A stretch of DNA of 64,000 nucleotides from Pestalotiopsis fici W106-1. Taxonomy: Eukaryota > Ascomycota > Sordariomycetes > Amphisphaeriales > Sporocadaceae. A model generated the notes under the pieces. It had not been told where the DNA came from and ran no database searches. It saw only the letters and a program-made list of their open reading frames with translations. This document shows, in pieces, positions 13,174-24,198 of this stretch (positions within the stretch are counted from its first letter, which is position 1; the number at the start of each line of letters is the position of its first letter). Made by a program: the position numbers and the translations under genes. Location: the NCBI RefSeq assembly GCF_000516985.1, contig NW_006917095.1, positions 2,051,077 to 2,115,076 of the forward strand. The letters are read 5' to 3'.

Positions 13174-14682
13174 ATGTCCAACTCCACAGTTCATGTTCCC
13201 CTTGGGGTTCTGGATCACTTCCTTCCTCCCCATTATCTACCTATGAAATGGTACATCCCTTTGAAGGACGGTATCACGCCCCAGGAAGCGTTCAAGGCTC
13301 TGGAAGATGGCCTTCGCTTTACTTTCCGGCAGCTGCCCTGGCTTAGCGGTAAAATCTACAAGCAGGACCCAAAAACACCAGGCGGACGCCCGGGCCAGCT
13401 TGAGATTCGGTATAACCCGGCCGATTTGGAGGATGATACCAAGCCATTGCCTCAGTTTCCCTTCAAGATACTCGACCAGTCGACGGGCTCCGTCACGTAC
13501 GAGGAGATCAGCGAGAGCGGCTTTCCCATGAATACGTTTCCGGACGAAGAAGTCTTCTGGGGAGACTTTCTCAATTTTCCCGAGGAGGACAAGGGTGCCG
13601 AGTGCTTCAAAGCTCAGGCAAACTTCATACCGGGAGCCCTTATCCTCTGCGGTGCTACTCATCACAATGCCTGCGACGGCACCGCCTTGTTTGACGTGTG
13701 GAGGATATGGGCTGCCAACTGTGCGGCCCTGCAGGCAAACACAGCGCCTGTGGTCCTCGACCCGTTGAGCTCGGATCGAGGTCTGGTAGAACGTATATGG
13801 GTGGATGAGGGCAGCCAACTGAATGGCGATGGTGCAAAAGTAGAAACGGGCGATGTTGAACAAAAACAGTATACCTTGTTAGACAAGGAGCCACCGAATT
13901 TACCTTCAAAGCATGACCGTTCTCTCCCTCCGCCACCATCCTCGGGTGAGGCCATGACGTCGGCCGTCTTTTACATCTCATCTGACAGATTTACGGCACT
14001 CCACAAGCGCTGTCTGGATGAGGCGGGGGCTGGATCGCGCATCTCTGGAAATGACAGCATGACGGCACTGATCTGGCGCAGTCTGCTCAAAGCTAGACAC
14101 GCGGCAGCCGTCGCCGCCGGTCGAGCCAGCGAGTCAGACGATGTCATGGCCTTGCTGCAACTCACCCTCGATGGACGTCCTGATATCTCGGCCAAGGGTT
14201 CCATGCCATTCGAATACCTGGGCAACCTGGTGTTCTGGAATCGGGTTGCCATGCCAATCTCGACACTAACTTCTCCCGAAACCAGCATTGCCGCTGTGGC
14301 CATGGCTATCCGCAGAGAGGTCGAGGCAGCCACTGCGCAGGCCATGCTAGACGCATACGGGCGGGCTCGCCGCCTTGAAGACATCTCAAAGCTTCAGCTC
14401 TCTATCACGCATGCCCATGGTTACGACATGATTCTCTCGTCTCTGATGATGCTGCGCATCGAGGAAATGCGGTGGGGCGGCGGCGTATTCGACAATGGTG
14501 GCAAAGCCGATGCGTTGAGGCCTCTCTTTGATGATATTAATAAGGCGGGTCGTCTTTGTTTCCCGATGCCACGCGAGTCTGGGCAGGGTGTCGAGTTTGT
14601 GATTAATCTGTTCAAGGATGAATGGGATATCTTGCTCAAAGATGAAGAGTTTGGGGAATATGCTTTGTTTTTGACTTCTTGA
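13174..14682 (+). CDS. BAHD / trichothecene 3-O-acetyltransferase-like acyltransferase
   Basis: Single exon of 502 aa; the frame can be opened at 13138, but the ATG at 13174 gives the usual family N-terminus. The catalytic HxxxD motif is present as HHNACDG (~residue 163). The C-terminal part has an RWGGG segment where the family has its structural DFGWG-like motif. Such enzymes move acyl groups from CoA (or from a carrier protein) to an alcohol or amine, in the cytosol. Divergent pairing with HR-PKS 1 suggests it acts on, or loads, a product of this cluster; the acyl donor cannot be read from sequence. Length and both motifs are intact. Confidence 0.88.
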   Translation: MSNSTVHVPLGVLDHFLPPHYLPMKWYIPLKDGITPQEAFKALEDGLRFTFRQLPWLSGKIYKQDPKTPGGRPGQLEIRYNPADLEDDTKPLPQFPFKILDQSTGSVTYEEISESGFPMNTFPDEEVFWGDFLNFPEEDKGAECFKAQANFIPGALILCGATHHNACDGTALFDVWRIWAANCAALQANTAPVVLDPLSSDRGLVERIWVDEGSQLNGDGAKVETGDVEQKQYTLLDKEPPNLPSKHDRSLPPPPSSGEAMTSAVFYISSDRFTALHKRCLDEAGAGSRISGNDSMTALIWRSLLKARHAAAVAAGRASESDDVMALLQLTLDGRPDISAKGSMPFEYLGNLVFWNRVAMPISTLTSPETSIAAVAMAIRREVEAATAQAMLDAYGRARRLEDISKLQLSITHAHGYDMILSSLMMLRIEEMRWGGGVFDNGGKADALRPLFDDINKAGRLCFPMPRESGQGVEFVINLFKDEWDILLKDEEFGEYALFLTS

Positions 14683-16472
14683 GAACAGCGCAATGATAAT
14701 ACACATTTAGACTATATAAAGAATGTGTGACCTTCTCTCTTAAGCATATGGCCAATCCATCTATATATCGTATAGACACACAATGAAAAGTCAACTTAGT
14801 CGCCCACGGCTCGAGTTCTGATCAAACAAATGCTGATAGAATGTAACGGACCAAGCAACAAACATGAAAACAAGACATCAAGTCAAGGGTGGTCTCGCTA
14901 GCATCGAATAGTATTAAAAATTATAACTCAACCATCTTTCCATTACACTGGACACTCTTGACACTCACATATTCCGTGGAACATGAAATTGATTTAGATA
15001 CTCAGGGCATTATTACTCATAACTCTGCACTATATTATGATTACTCTCATGGCAAGACCGGCGCAATTGATGGCTGACAATAAAAGACGGTGCTTTACAG
15101 AGCGTAGCTGTTCGTATCATGTCATCCTGTAGACTTTGGAACTTTTCGACGAAGAGCTGATCGCAAGTCAAAGAGTATCTAGCTAGGTAGACGAAAACGC
15201 CGAACGAGACAGGAAAGGAACTCGCAGAATAGGACTAACATCCCTCTATGACTTTGAATCCATCGGCTCAAATGTCTTGGAGACCCATAAACAAGCGCCG
15301 AAAGGCGGTGTTCTGGACGAATCGCAGATATCGCTCTCGAAGTATGTGCTGACATTTCAAGCAATATGGTAGGCAGCTGAACTATCCGCCTTACCAATAA
15401 AATGAAAACATGTCAGATCAATGGATTTAGGAATAGCGGGGGCCTGCCTCATGGTGGCGAAGCATAGACTGAGGACCCAACAGCTCGCCTTGAGTAGAAG
15501 CTGAGTATTTCCATAGGCTCAGGGTAATCACAAGTCTAGACCCATGGTAAAAAGAGCTTACAACTGACAGGTATATGTCGACGTGGGCGTCGGTCGCCCC
15601 GAACGCCGCTGACATTCACGTGAACTGACTGATGTCGGGACCGAAACACCCTCGCATCTCGGTCACCGTTGGTTCTCTCCTTAGCTCAATGCAGGTGAGA
15701 TGAGTGGGGGTGGCCTAGACGAGAGTCAATCTATCTTGGGTAATGGAGGTGGAAGTGGCTATGGACGTCGGGACTTCGAAGGGTTTCGGGCTCTCGGTGG
15801 TCTTGCTCGTGAAGAAGGATGGAAATTAGGTTCAGGGGTGCATGTGGAGATGCAGACAGTCACCACTGCATGTCCATGCAAAGGCCCAACCCAGAATATG
15901 CACCATAGAACGGTTTCCAGCCATGCTGGGTCTCATGCGAGGTGTACTTTAGCGGAGGGCAGTGACACTTTGCTTTCATAATGGAGTATTGATATCGTTA
16001 TCTATAGATGATTCTAAGATGATCTAGCCGGAGCATTATACCAGGCGCGTTGGCTTTATGGATTGTGCTGTGTTGTGGTTTCGTGGGTAACCCATCTTCA
16101 TTGTCTAACTCTTGGTATTTCCCAACTGTGTACGCAACCATCCTTGGTGATTTCTCTTCTGCTTCTTTTTGCATGTAGAGACATCTGATGCAGCAACTGA
16201 ATGGTAAGATCATCAATAAGGTAAATTTGCTTGACCAAGGCATCATAAATGTGGCTCGAACATACCCCTAAATCGCGGACGGCATGATCATCCTATAGCC
16301 GTCATGTTTGTGAATTTATTCGCCCAAGGAGCAGACTCACGCAGTTGAGTTCATTATTCGCGACCATGTCTTTAACGTCTTAATTTATTTGACCCTCTCC
16401 AACGATGAAATATTCTAATTTGGATTGCATTGAACACCTAAAAGAGTAACTACAAAACCCTGGCAGCAGCAC
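14683..16472. other. Gene-free stretch
   Basis: About 1.8 kb between the acyltransferase stop and the 3' end of the SDR gene. Only short frames occur, on both strands, none with a recognisable motif or plausible exon chain. No repeat or RNA gene was seen. Confidence 0.5.
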
Positions 16473-17509
16473 TTAGACCCACTGCTTGTTACCCAGGTGC
16501 GAGATGAAGGCACCACCGTATCCATCCTCAATGCTAGCCTTCTCCCAAACTGAGCGAACAGCCTTGACCGATTCCTCAGGAGTGATGGGGCCTTTGAAAT
16601 CAGGTGCATACACTGCGAGCTTGCCTACAAATCCCATCATGCCAGCCATTTGCTCGGGCGTAGCTGGGCAATGTGTTAGTAGAATGCTCAAATATCTCGG
16701 GCCGGAGAAGGAGATACGTACCATCTGCATAACGGCCAACCTCTACCAAGCCAGGGCTGATGGCCAAGAAGAGGATACCGTCCTTCTTGTACTCGGCGTT
16801 GAACTTGGCCACGATAATGTTCATGGCGGCCTTGGAGGCAGCGTAGATGGGGCCAACATCAATCTCGCACTGGTTGGTCAAGTCGACGTCGCCAACACCA
16901 GACGAAATGGTAATGACCTTCTTGGCCTTGCCCTTCTTCACCAGAGGAACGAGGAGGTTGAAGAGGTGAAGGTTGCCAGTGACATTGGTCGCGAACGTCT
17001 CAGCGGCACCAGCATCGGTCTCCTCGACCTTGTCGGCCCTGTTATGCATCATCCACTATTAGCCACTTATCATTACAGACCGGAGCCGGGACTCGGGACT
17101 CGGGTTGCCAGCAGGAGGCAAGGGGAGACATACAGTGCACTGACAGGCCCGTAGGCATCGAAAGAAGGCACAAGGCCACCATTGGCCACCAAGTAGTCAA
17201 TGCCACGGTCGCCAACAATCTTGGCAACCTCAGCGGCCGCCGCCTTTAGTGTGGCGTACTTGGTGAGGTCTCCCTGGAGAATGTGCACATTGGGGCGCTC
17301 GCCTAGCTCGGCCGCAATCTTCTTCTCAGTTCCAACCTTGTCACGGACAATACCGACAAACAGGTTGTTCTTGTCTTCCGACAGCTGCTTAAGGAACTCG
17401 AACTATACCAAGCTCAATTAGCGGCGGGGATAAGGGACGGGGTAGATGGGGGTGTTGGCAGACTTACTCCGATTCCCTTGGACACCCCTGTGATAACGTA
17501 GACAGACAT
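16473..17509 (-). CDS. Classical short-chain dehydrogenase/reductase
   Basis: Four exons, 17509-17468, 17402-17134, 17038-16722 and 16663-16473, give 272 aa with every junction in phase. The cofactor loop GVSKGIG lies at residues ~8-14 and spans the first exon end. The NAG-like position reads VANGG, and the catalytic tyrosine and lysine are in YAASKAA. Classical SDRs interconvert alcohols and ketones with NAD(P)H in the cytosol. It is the first of three minus-strand genes (SDR, extended SDR, cupin). Nothing links it to a defined substrate; a ketone made by the PKSs or P450s is a reasonable guess. Confidence 0.88.
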
Positions 17510-18739
17510 GGTTGCAATGGAGAGTAGTGTTCTTTTTTGGACGATAGTGGTTTGTTTGACTGAAGAGAGAGATGAAGACGGGGTCTGTAACTAGAATCAG
17601 ACGCCAGGTATTTAGAAGTATAGCTCGGTTACTGGTAGAAAGCAAAAGATTCTCAGAGTCGCCCTATAGCTTTACTAAGCTCGGCGTTTCGAAAATCTCC
17701 GATGTGTTTTGATACTTTCAGCATGCATCGCATCCTAGGCTTCAATGCAGCTTGCGAATGGGACTGTATCACTCATGTCAGCCTTGGTATGGCTAACTAC
17801 CTGCTATATTCTGCCAGGAGGCAGAGATACATCCATGCAGTAAGCCCCTCGGTCCGCCCCGCAATGATGCAAGGAATATGTAAACAGGGGTGGTTATACG
17901 CAGGGTATACACCATTAGGTCCCTGCCAGGTCAAGAGTAAAGACATTGAGGGTAGATTTGTCATCAAGTGAGATCGGGGACACCTTAGTGAGTGAGGCAA
18001 GCCGGGACTTCTAGCGGCAGACAAAACCGGGTAACAATTACGCCTGAGCTACGATACACATGCCCATAAGTCTCTACACTCGGCATTACATTGTTGATCA
18101 TCGTAAGCGTCTGGCTTCACAAAGGATCAATCCTCCTCGATGTCAAAGCAAGACAATTACCAATAGGCAACAAGAATTGTGTTTGCGCGCTTACACAGTA
18201 GCCACAGTGGTTGTTACCCAGATCACAACATGAGATTCGGCGAAAACCCCCAAAAAGGCGGGGCACTGACTCGCCGAAAGATCCAAGCGCCCAACTGAAA
18301 AAACGCCTGCCATGCATGAAGGGCAGGGGGCTCAGGGCAGATCGATAGCCGAGATAAGGATCCGAGGCCCCAGCTGCTCTGTACTATCACTCGCCCAACT
18401 AAGACGGGATCTTCTTCCGGCATGGGGGGGTATCACTACTACTCCGCTTTCAGAGCCAATGACCGAGTCCATTGATGCAGTCTCGCCAAAAAGCATCACT
18501 TTTGTAAGTATATGTCGTAGCTGGAATGTGCTCAATATCACGCCCTAGAACTCGAGACCCGCATTGTTGGTTCAAGGGACTTTTGGACAAAGTACATGTG
18601 GGGGTTCCAGAGCTTCTACTATAGTATAAACGGTACGCTACATTAGCTACCGCCGCTACGTACGCCGATTTCCGACTCCGGTGCCTTGCCAAGGTACCCC
18701 ACGAGACCATGGCATTGCGGCAATGATCGTGGGCCTCTT
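17510..18739. other. Gene-free stretch between two SDR genes
   Basis: About 1.2 kb with only short overlapping frames and no recognisable domain. It should contain the promoter of the classical SDR gene and the 3' end of the extended SDR transcript. Confidence 0.5.
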
Positions 18740-19832
18740 TTACACAAGATCCTCCGTGTTCCACTTAATGCTCTGCTCCAGGCTTGTCCACCCGTCTTTA
18801 CCCAACTTACGCAGCAGATCCTCAGCCCGCTTACGGGGAACAATCTCGCTCAGGTCCTCGCCAGACTGGAAGTTCGAGGCAAAGCTGCGTGTAGGGTACA
18901 GCTGGCGGAACACGGCCAGGATTCGATCTCCGTTCATGGGCTCGGCGAACGCAAAGATGCGTTCTGATTGGACCTCTGGGAGAATCGCAGCAGCTACGTG
19001 CAGGAGGGCGTCGTCCTGGACGTCGACATAGTACTCTGGCACACGGAGTTAGTATTGGCCGACTCTCTCTCATAAAGACCCCTAGTCGTGACTTACGGGG
19101 CGGGACAGCGCCCTGGTAAAAGTTGGTATCTCCATTAAAGAGAGCAACAACAATCCCTGAAGTGGATGGGTGGCCTTGGTGGGTCGTGTCGAGACTCGCG
19201 CCAAAATTGAGATTGGGTAGAACCGTGTTTAGGGTAAAAGCGGGTTTCTTCTCCTCCATGAACTTCCATGCATCCTTTTCCGCCAAAGTTTTACTGGCCG
19301 CATAAACGGGCAGCGCATGCTCGGGGCCGTAGGGCGGGTCGCTGTAAGCCTCCGCCACAGCCTCATCGTTCCACGAATCAGTGGTAACCTTGCGGGGGTC
19401 GTTGGGTTTGGGGATCAAGGCCGCGGTGGAAGAGGACGTGAGCACAAAGCGCTTCACGCTGGGCTCCTGTGCGGCGGCCTCGAGAGCATTGCGCGTCCCC
19501 GCCACGGTTCCAGGGATCACATTCTCCGGGTTGGGGTCCATTGTGAAGATGGATGCCGTATGAACGACAGCCGAGACGCCCTTGACGACTTGTGCAAAGG
19601 CATTCGGCTCGGCCATGTCGGATATTGCCATCAATTCAAAGTTGCCCGGCCCATACTTGCTGTCGAACAGCTTGTTGATCCAGGCGTTCTTCTCTGGGCT
19701 TCGCGTAGTCCCGCGGACCTTGTAGCCTTGCTTGAGAAACTGGTCTGCAATGTGAGATCCAATAAAACCCACGGCGCCCGTGACTAGCACAGTTGAGCCT
19801 TTGGGAATCGCAAGTTGGTCGGATGGCGACAT
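18740..19832 (-). CDS. Extended SDR (dihydroflavonol/aldehyde reductase-like)
   Basis: Two exons, 19832-19097 and 19035-18740, encode 343 aa; the 61-nt intron has GTAAGT..CAG ends and the join is in phase. The N-terminus carries the extended-SDR glycine motif TGAVGFIGSHI (~18-28), and the YAASK catalytic pair lies near residue 173. The family reduces aldehydes or ketones with NADPH (dihydroflavonol reductase, methylglyoxal reductase and cinnamoyl-CoA reductase relatives). It lies on the same strand as the SDR and cupin genes, each with its own spacer, so this is a gene group and not an operon. Substrate unknown. Confidence 0.9.
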
Positions 19833-20410
19833 GATGAGAGTGCTATGCGACTGCGGGACTTGATCTAAATCGAACAGTGTCTGCTGAAATCTGTATTTAC
19901 GAAAGGGACTTGTAGCAGGCAGAAAAGATCAATAATTCAGTATATAGGTCGAAATTTGTACTTCCATGTCACTTCGGATGGATCACTTGAGAATCTAGGC
20001 CGGATGCACTTGCATAAAATTTAGCATCATTATTGGGTTCAACCGACAGGCGGTCCGTTACTGGTTCGTGCCGGACATTAGCTATGCTCGAATTGTCTTT
20101 TCTTTACTCCGAAGTGGGGGCCAAATATACTCCGGCAATTACAAGAATGTGGGTTACGGGGAAGAATGACTGATCGCAAAAAGCAATCAACGTAGGCATG
20201 ACAATAGATCACATTACGAACGCATCACCAGCACACAGTTTCTGTTCAATATATGGATGAGTTTCTAGACTAGCAGATTGATCAGGAAAACTGCCTGATC
20301 AACTGCAAATGATGATCATGTTATGATATTTCTAATTAACTCGATAAATCCACACTTTCAGAATCATAACTAGGCTTAGAGTCCCCACTCGGACTTTAAA
20401 CATACAATCA
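19833..20410. other. Intergenic spacer, nothing recognised
   Basis: About 0.6 kb between the extended SDR start and the cupin stop. It should hold the SDR promoter. No frame, repeat or RNA was recognised. Confidence 0.5.
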
Positions 20411-21297
20411 CTAAAAATACGAATCTCTAGTATACTCCGGATACGATGGCTCATATCTGTGGGTGATGGAGCATGAATTAGCCAGGGCCACAACATTGCC
20501 ACGAAGATAAGGTTTTGAACGTGAACAAAGGATACACAGATTTACTTACCCTAAAATACTCTGTGCATACCAAGCACATGCACGATGTGCCCAAAACAGC
20601 ATTGGGGTCGGCATCCAGTTGAGGAACGGCGGGCACAGCAGCGAAGATGCGTGCTCCGTCATGAGAATAATCTGGAGTACAGACGGCTTCAGGCCAGACT
20701 TGACGCAGTCATTGACGTAGCCGGACAGGTTGCGCAAGAAATTAACGTCGAGGATGTGTTCCTCGCTGGTGCATGGGTCGAGCCAGATGGAGAAGACAAG
20801 GTCCTCGGTGGCTGTTTTGTGTGACCAGAATCGATGGCTGTGAATCGAAGAGTGGGGGTTTCCCGTCAGCCGTGGGGCGTCGCATTTCCGGGGCAGATTT
20901 GCTGCAACTTACCGCGTGCCACGGGGAATGTGGAAGATTCCGTCGTCCTTGGTGATGGCGTATTCCACGCCGTTCTTGACGGCACCTAATACGCCTTTTT
21001 CGACCTTGAAGAACTCGTCTTGCAGGCGATGAATGTGTCTGTTGTTCCCAGGTATTAGAATTGACGCAATTGCTATAATGACTCTTTTCTTGTTACTCAC
21101 AATGGGGGTCCAGATAATCCAGCAGCTACAAACTGGTTTTCTATGTAATGTGTCTCCCGAATATACCAAAGCCCATCTGCCTTGGAGAGCGGCTCGTACA
21201 CTGCAGCATCGCCGAGGTGAGACCACGATGGCTTGTCGTTGATCGGGGTTCGTTTGGCGGGCCGTGCCGAAAGCCACAGTTGGAATGAGGACACCAT
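20411..21297 (-). CDS. Cupin-fold tailoring protein
   Basis: Four exons, 21297-21101, 21038-20913, 20837-20550 and 20456-20411, total 219 codons (218 aa), all in phase. The ATG at 21297 is the first true ATG of the frame; longer frames need non-ATG starts. Cupin motif 1 is HIHRLQDEFF (HxH plus the downstream glutamate), rebuilt across the first intron; motif 2 is IPRGTRHRFW, across the second. These residues bind a metal ion in cupins. Single-domain cupins recur in fungal metabolite clusters as dioxygenases, decarboxylases, cyclases or hydratases, so the reaction cannot be named. The C-terminal ~100 residues lack an obvious second cupin. Confidence 0.85.
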
Positions 21298-23440
21298 TTC
21301 AGAGACGGGATGAAAAGAAACGAAAGGAATAGGACGTCTGACAGGCAATGCACGCCAACGGCAAAGGGAAATGATGACTCAGTGATCAGGGACTTATATC
21401 CTGTTTGTAAGTTGTCTTTTGATATGGTGCAAGTTGGCGAGACGGCGCTTTTTACTCAGCGATTACGAATCTGGAATGAGCGGCATCCGCGCTATGACTA
21501 TCATTTTGGTATCAGTGGAGATCTTCGGCCATAACTACATATGGGATTCTCCAGGCCGTTCATAAATCGGCGGGCAAAGGTTTAACTTCCATACTATGTC
21601 TGTAGTTGAAAGCGCATGCAACAGGGATGAGAAAGCAACCTGCCATGACTCGACACCGCACGCATCCTTGTTCTTGGCTATGTTATGGTTTCATATCATA
21701 CGATCACTCATTACAATCGTGCTGAAAATGCCATCGAGAGCCTACGGCAGTTATACAAATCGTGAGATGCAAATGGCCGAAGACGATAAGCATAGGCTGA
21801 GTAATAATACCGGCGGCCGCAGCTCATGGACTAGTGTGGATCATATTAATGGCCCGTGCACTCATGTCACGGAGGGTGCCACAATACTTAGCCACAATGT
21901 GGCGCATGACGTGAATACCACTGAATCGAAATCTACATAGGCTAGGGTCTGACGGTTCTCAGCCATACTTGTCTTACTGAACAACCTGAAAGAAGACCCT
22001 GCCTGACCAGCTTCTGTATAGCTGATAGCAGGACCTGAAGGATTCCCCGATCATCTAATAACAAAACGCCGACTCGCCGAGTGGCAGGGTGCCAGAAACA
22101 AGCAAGCTGCTCTGCCGAGCTGGGGGCCACGTGGGTCTGCAATCCTCAGGGTCATGTATGAACAGGGACTGCTTGGACGGCTCCACCCGCACTGGTGTGG
22201 TTGGACAGCAGCTGCCATCCCGGCGGCGCAACGACTTCTTGATCGGGGCCCTGCATATTTGCCAAATCGGTGTTGCACAATCAGCGAATGGAACGAGGTT
22301 TTGAATCACGGCTTTGGTGCTCCGCGATGATTCGTTGAAGCAAACCATAGAGATAAGCCGATTAATAAGCTGACTAAAGGCGTCTTGGCCGTGATTGTGA
22401 ACTTTCCGTGGCTATCGGCGTGCTGCCTACAGTCGATCTAGTCAACTCTGAGGCTTCGGGGATTAAAACCGAATGAATTGTTGATTGAATTGAAAACGTT
22501 CATTATACAAGCCATTCGCTAGCCAAGAGGATGATTATTTGCCGAGAAACTCACCCGCGGCCACGAAACAGCTGAACAAGCGGCTTCTGCATGGATCGCT
22601 ATCCTGAACCTCTCTCCGATAGCCGAAATACCAGCAAAGAACGCATTAGAGACTCTGCAGAATATTCTGCTTGACAAGATGAACTTTGAATACTCGTAGG
22701 TATTTAAATACAACATGTTAAATCTAATTCTTCATCAGCGTCGGCCAATAGGATCAAACCCGGAGAGCAGCGAGAAGCGAGGCGGATATATGTGATCTGC
22801 AAATATTGCATTTATCATTTGCTGATGACTTGACCGACGTGATTAGATGAATTTCTTGTCAATGCACCTTTTTCTACTCACTGAAAAAAAGGGTATCATT
22901 TATCCATAGATGGCTTTGTAGGCATCCTTTTTTCGACCGAATCCTTCTAAAAACAAATTCTCATTACCGTCTTCTTGCTCTAATCATCATGACGACGTAA
23001 ATAGTAAGCTTTGTAAAGTGATTTTCCTGTAGGGATATAATCCTTCCCAGTCAGGTGGGAGAACAGGGACCATTAGCGGAGCGGACCTGACAATCGCCGA
23101 AGCGGTGGCAGTTTCGAGGCATGCGCCAGTCAATCTCTCTGCTGCGTTTATCGAGGCCATCGAATCATGCAGCAAGATTATCCTGCAAGGAATCGAATAA
23201 GGGAAAGTTGTTAAGGCCGTAAACATAGAGTTCAGCGGCAGTGGTAGTACGACCCAGTCGAGCAATATCGACGGCATTCAGCAGAGTCTAATAAGCCACC
23301 TAGTGTGTGGAAATGTTTCAGGAGGCAAAGGCAAGCAGGACAGGGCTCCTTGCGTCAATAGGCACACTGCTAATACAAACATGGTAAAAGACTTTCTTTA
23401 ATGCACGTTGAATCCATAAAAATGCCTAATAATATCGGTT

Positions 23441-23559
23441 CTCGCGTGTGCGTGACCCAGAACGTTGGTACCGTGCTAACATTTGTCCCTCAAATTCTTA
23501 CATAGTCGCGTGGTGACCCAGAACTTCGGTACCGTGCCAAGAGGTAGTCGCGTGGTAAC
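23441..23559. repeat. Imperfect short direct repeat
   Basis: A ~35-base unit around GTGACCCAGAAC and GGTACCGTGC occurs at 23441-23478 and again at 23505-23539. A third, partial copy (GTCGCGTGGTAAC) follows at 23547-23559. The copies differ by a few substitutions. No gene overlaps them. Confidence 0.7.
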
Positions 23560-24044
23560 TAAAATTGTTGACACCCTATGCTTGAATATATTACGCACCG
23601 CGGATCAGCCCCCGCATGCATCCTCAGTACAAGGGGTATCTTGACAATACCATTCATGACTATTGGTGTGAGCTCAGCCTCGGTCTATTTTTGGGAAAGT
23701 GGACGACTGGAAGGAATCCGCCTTCTTCAATAATCAATTTTAACTCCATTTCCAGGCCCCGGTCTTCTCACTTGTTTCTATTCATTTTCCCGGCCGGGCC
23801 ACTTTTAGGATGAATATCGACAACCGCCTCAATCACGAACCGATGGCCCTGTTCCTAATTCGTGCAAAACGTTGGCCGGAAGGACTCGAGATCTCACACT
23901 AGCATCGTGACCTTGCTGTCAGCTTCTGAGCTGATCACCCGGAATTATCGGAAGACATCGTTATGCGGCCGTAGGATTCCGATCACTCCTGATCGCGTTG
24001 CCAGGGTCAGTCTCTTTCTGTGAACTTGTCAAGTCATCAAGTTG

Positions 24045-24053
24045 TATATAAAG
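24045..24053 (+). promoter_or_regulatory. TATA-like box before FAD oxidase 1
   Basis: TATATAAAG lies about 150 bases upstream of the ATG at 24199, a usual fungal distance once a leader is allowed for. Confidence 0.5.
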
Positions 24054-24098
24054 TCCCATGGACACCTCTATAATCGATTAGCTCTAGTGCACAGCGGC

Positions 24099-24174
24099 GA
24101 TCTCATTCAGGACACTCTTTACAGTCTGAACCACAAAGACATTGTGGCAATCTCATTCAATACACTCTTTGCAA
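24099..24174 (+). repeat. Duplicated box in the leader of FAD oxidase 1
   Basis: TCTCATTCAGGACACTCTTT (24101-24120) recurs as TCTCATTCAATACACTCTTT (24151-24170), 50 bases apart, between the TATA-like box and the start codon. The copies differ at two adjacent positions. It may be a local duplication of the leader. Confidence 0.7.
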
Positions 24175-24198
24175 TTTCATCTATAGACATAGTCCACT

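Larger units (their letters stand above)
21298..24198. other. Long gene-free stretch
   Basis: About 2.9 kb. The longest frame (21596-21940, plus) has no recognisable domain and I do not call it. It holds the cupin promoter, a short degenerate repeat at 23441-23559 and the FAD-oxidase promoter with a repeated box (24099-24174). Confidence 0.5.

Noticed and set aside
13237..13863. 208-codon minus-strand frame
   Set aside because: Antisense to the acyltransferase, whose HHNACDG motif and full length are decisive.
14889..15981. Several short frames (14889-15077, 15427-15615, 15700-15981)
   Set aside because: Unrelated low-complexity products; no chain of exons gives a recognisable protein.
21596..21940. 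114-codon plus-strand frame in a gene-free stretch
   Set aside because: No signal peptide, domain, intron pattern or conserved motif; composition like its surroundings.
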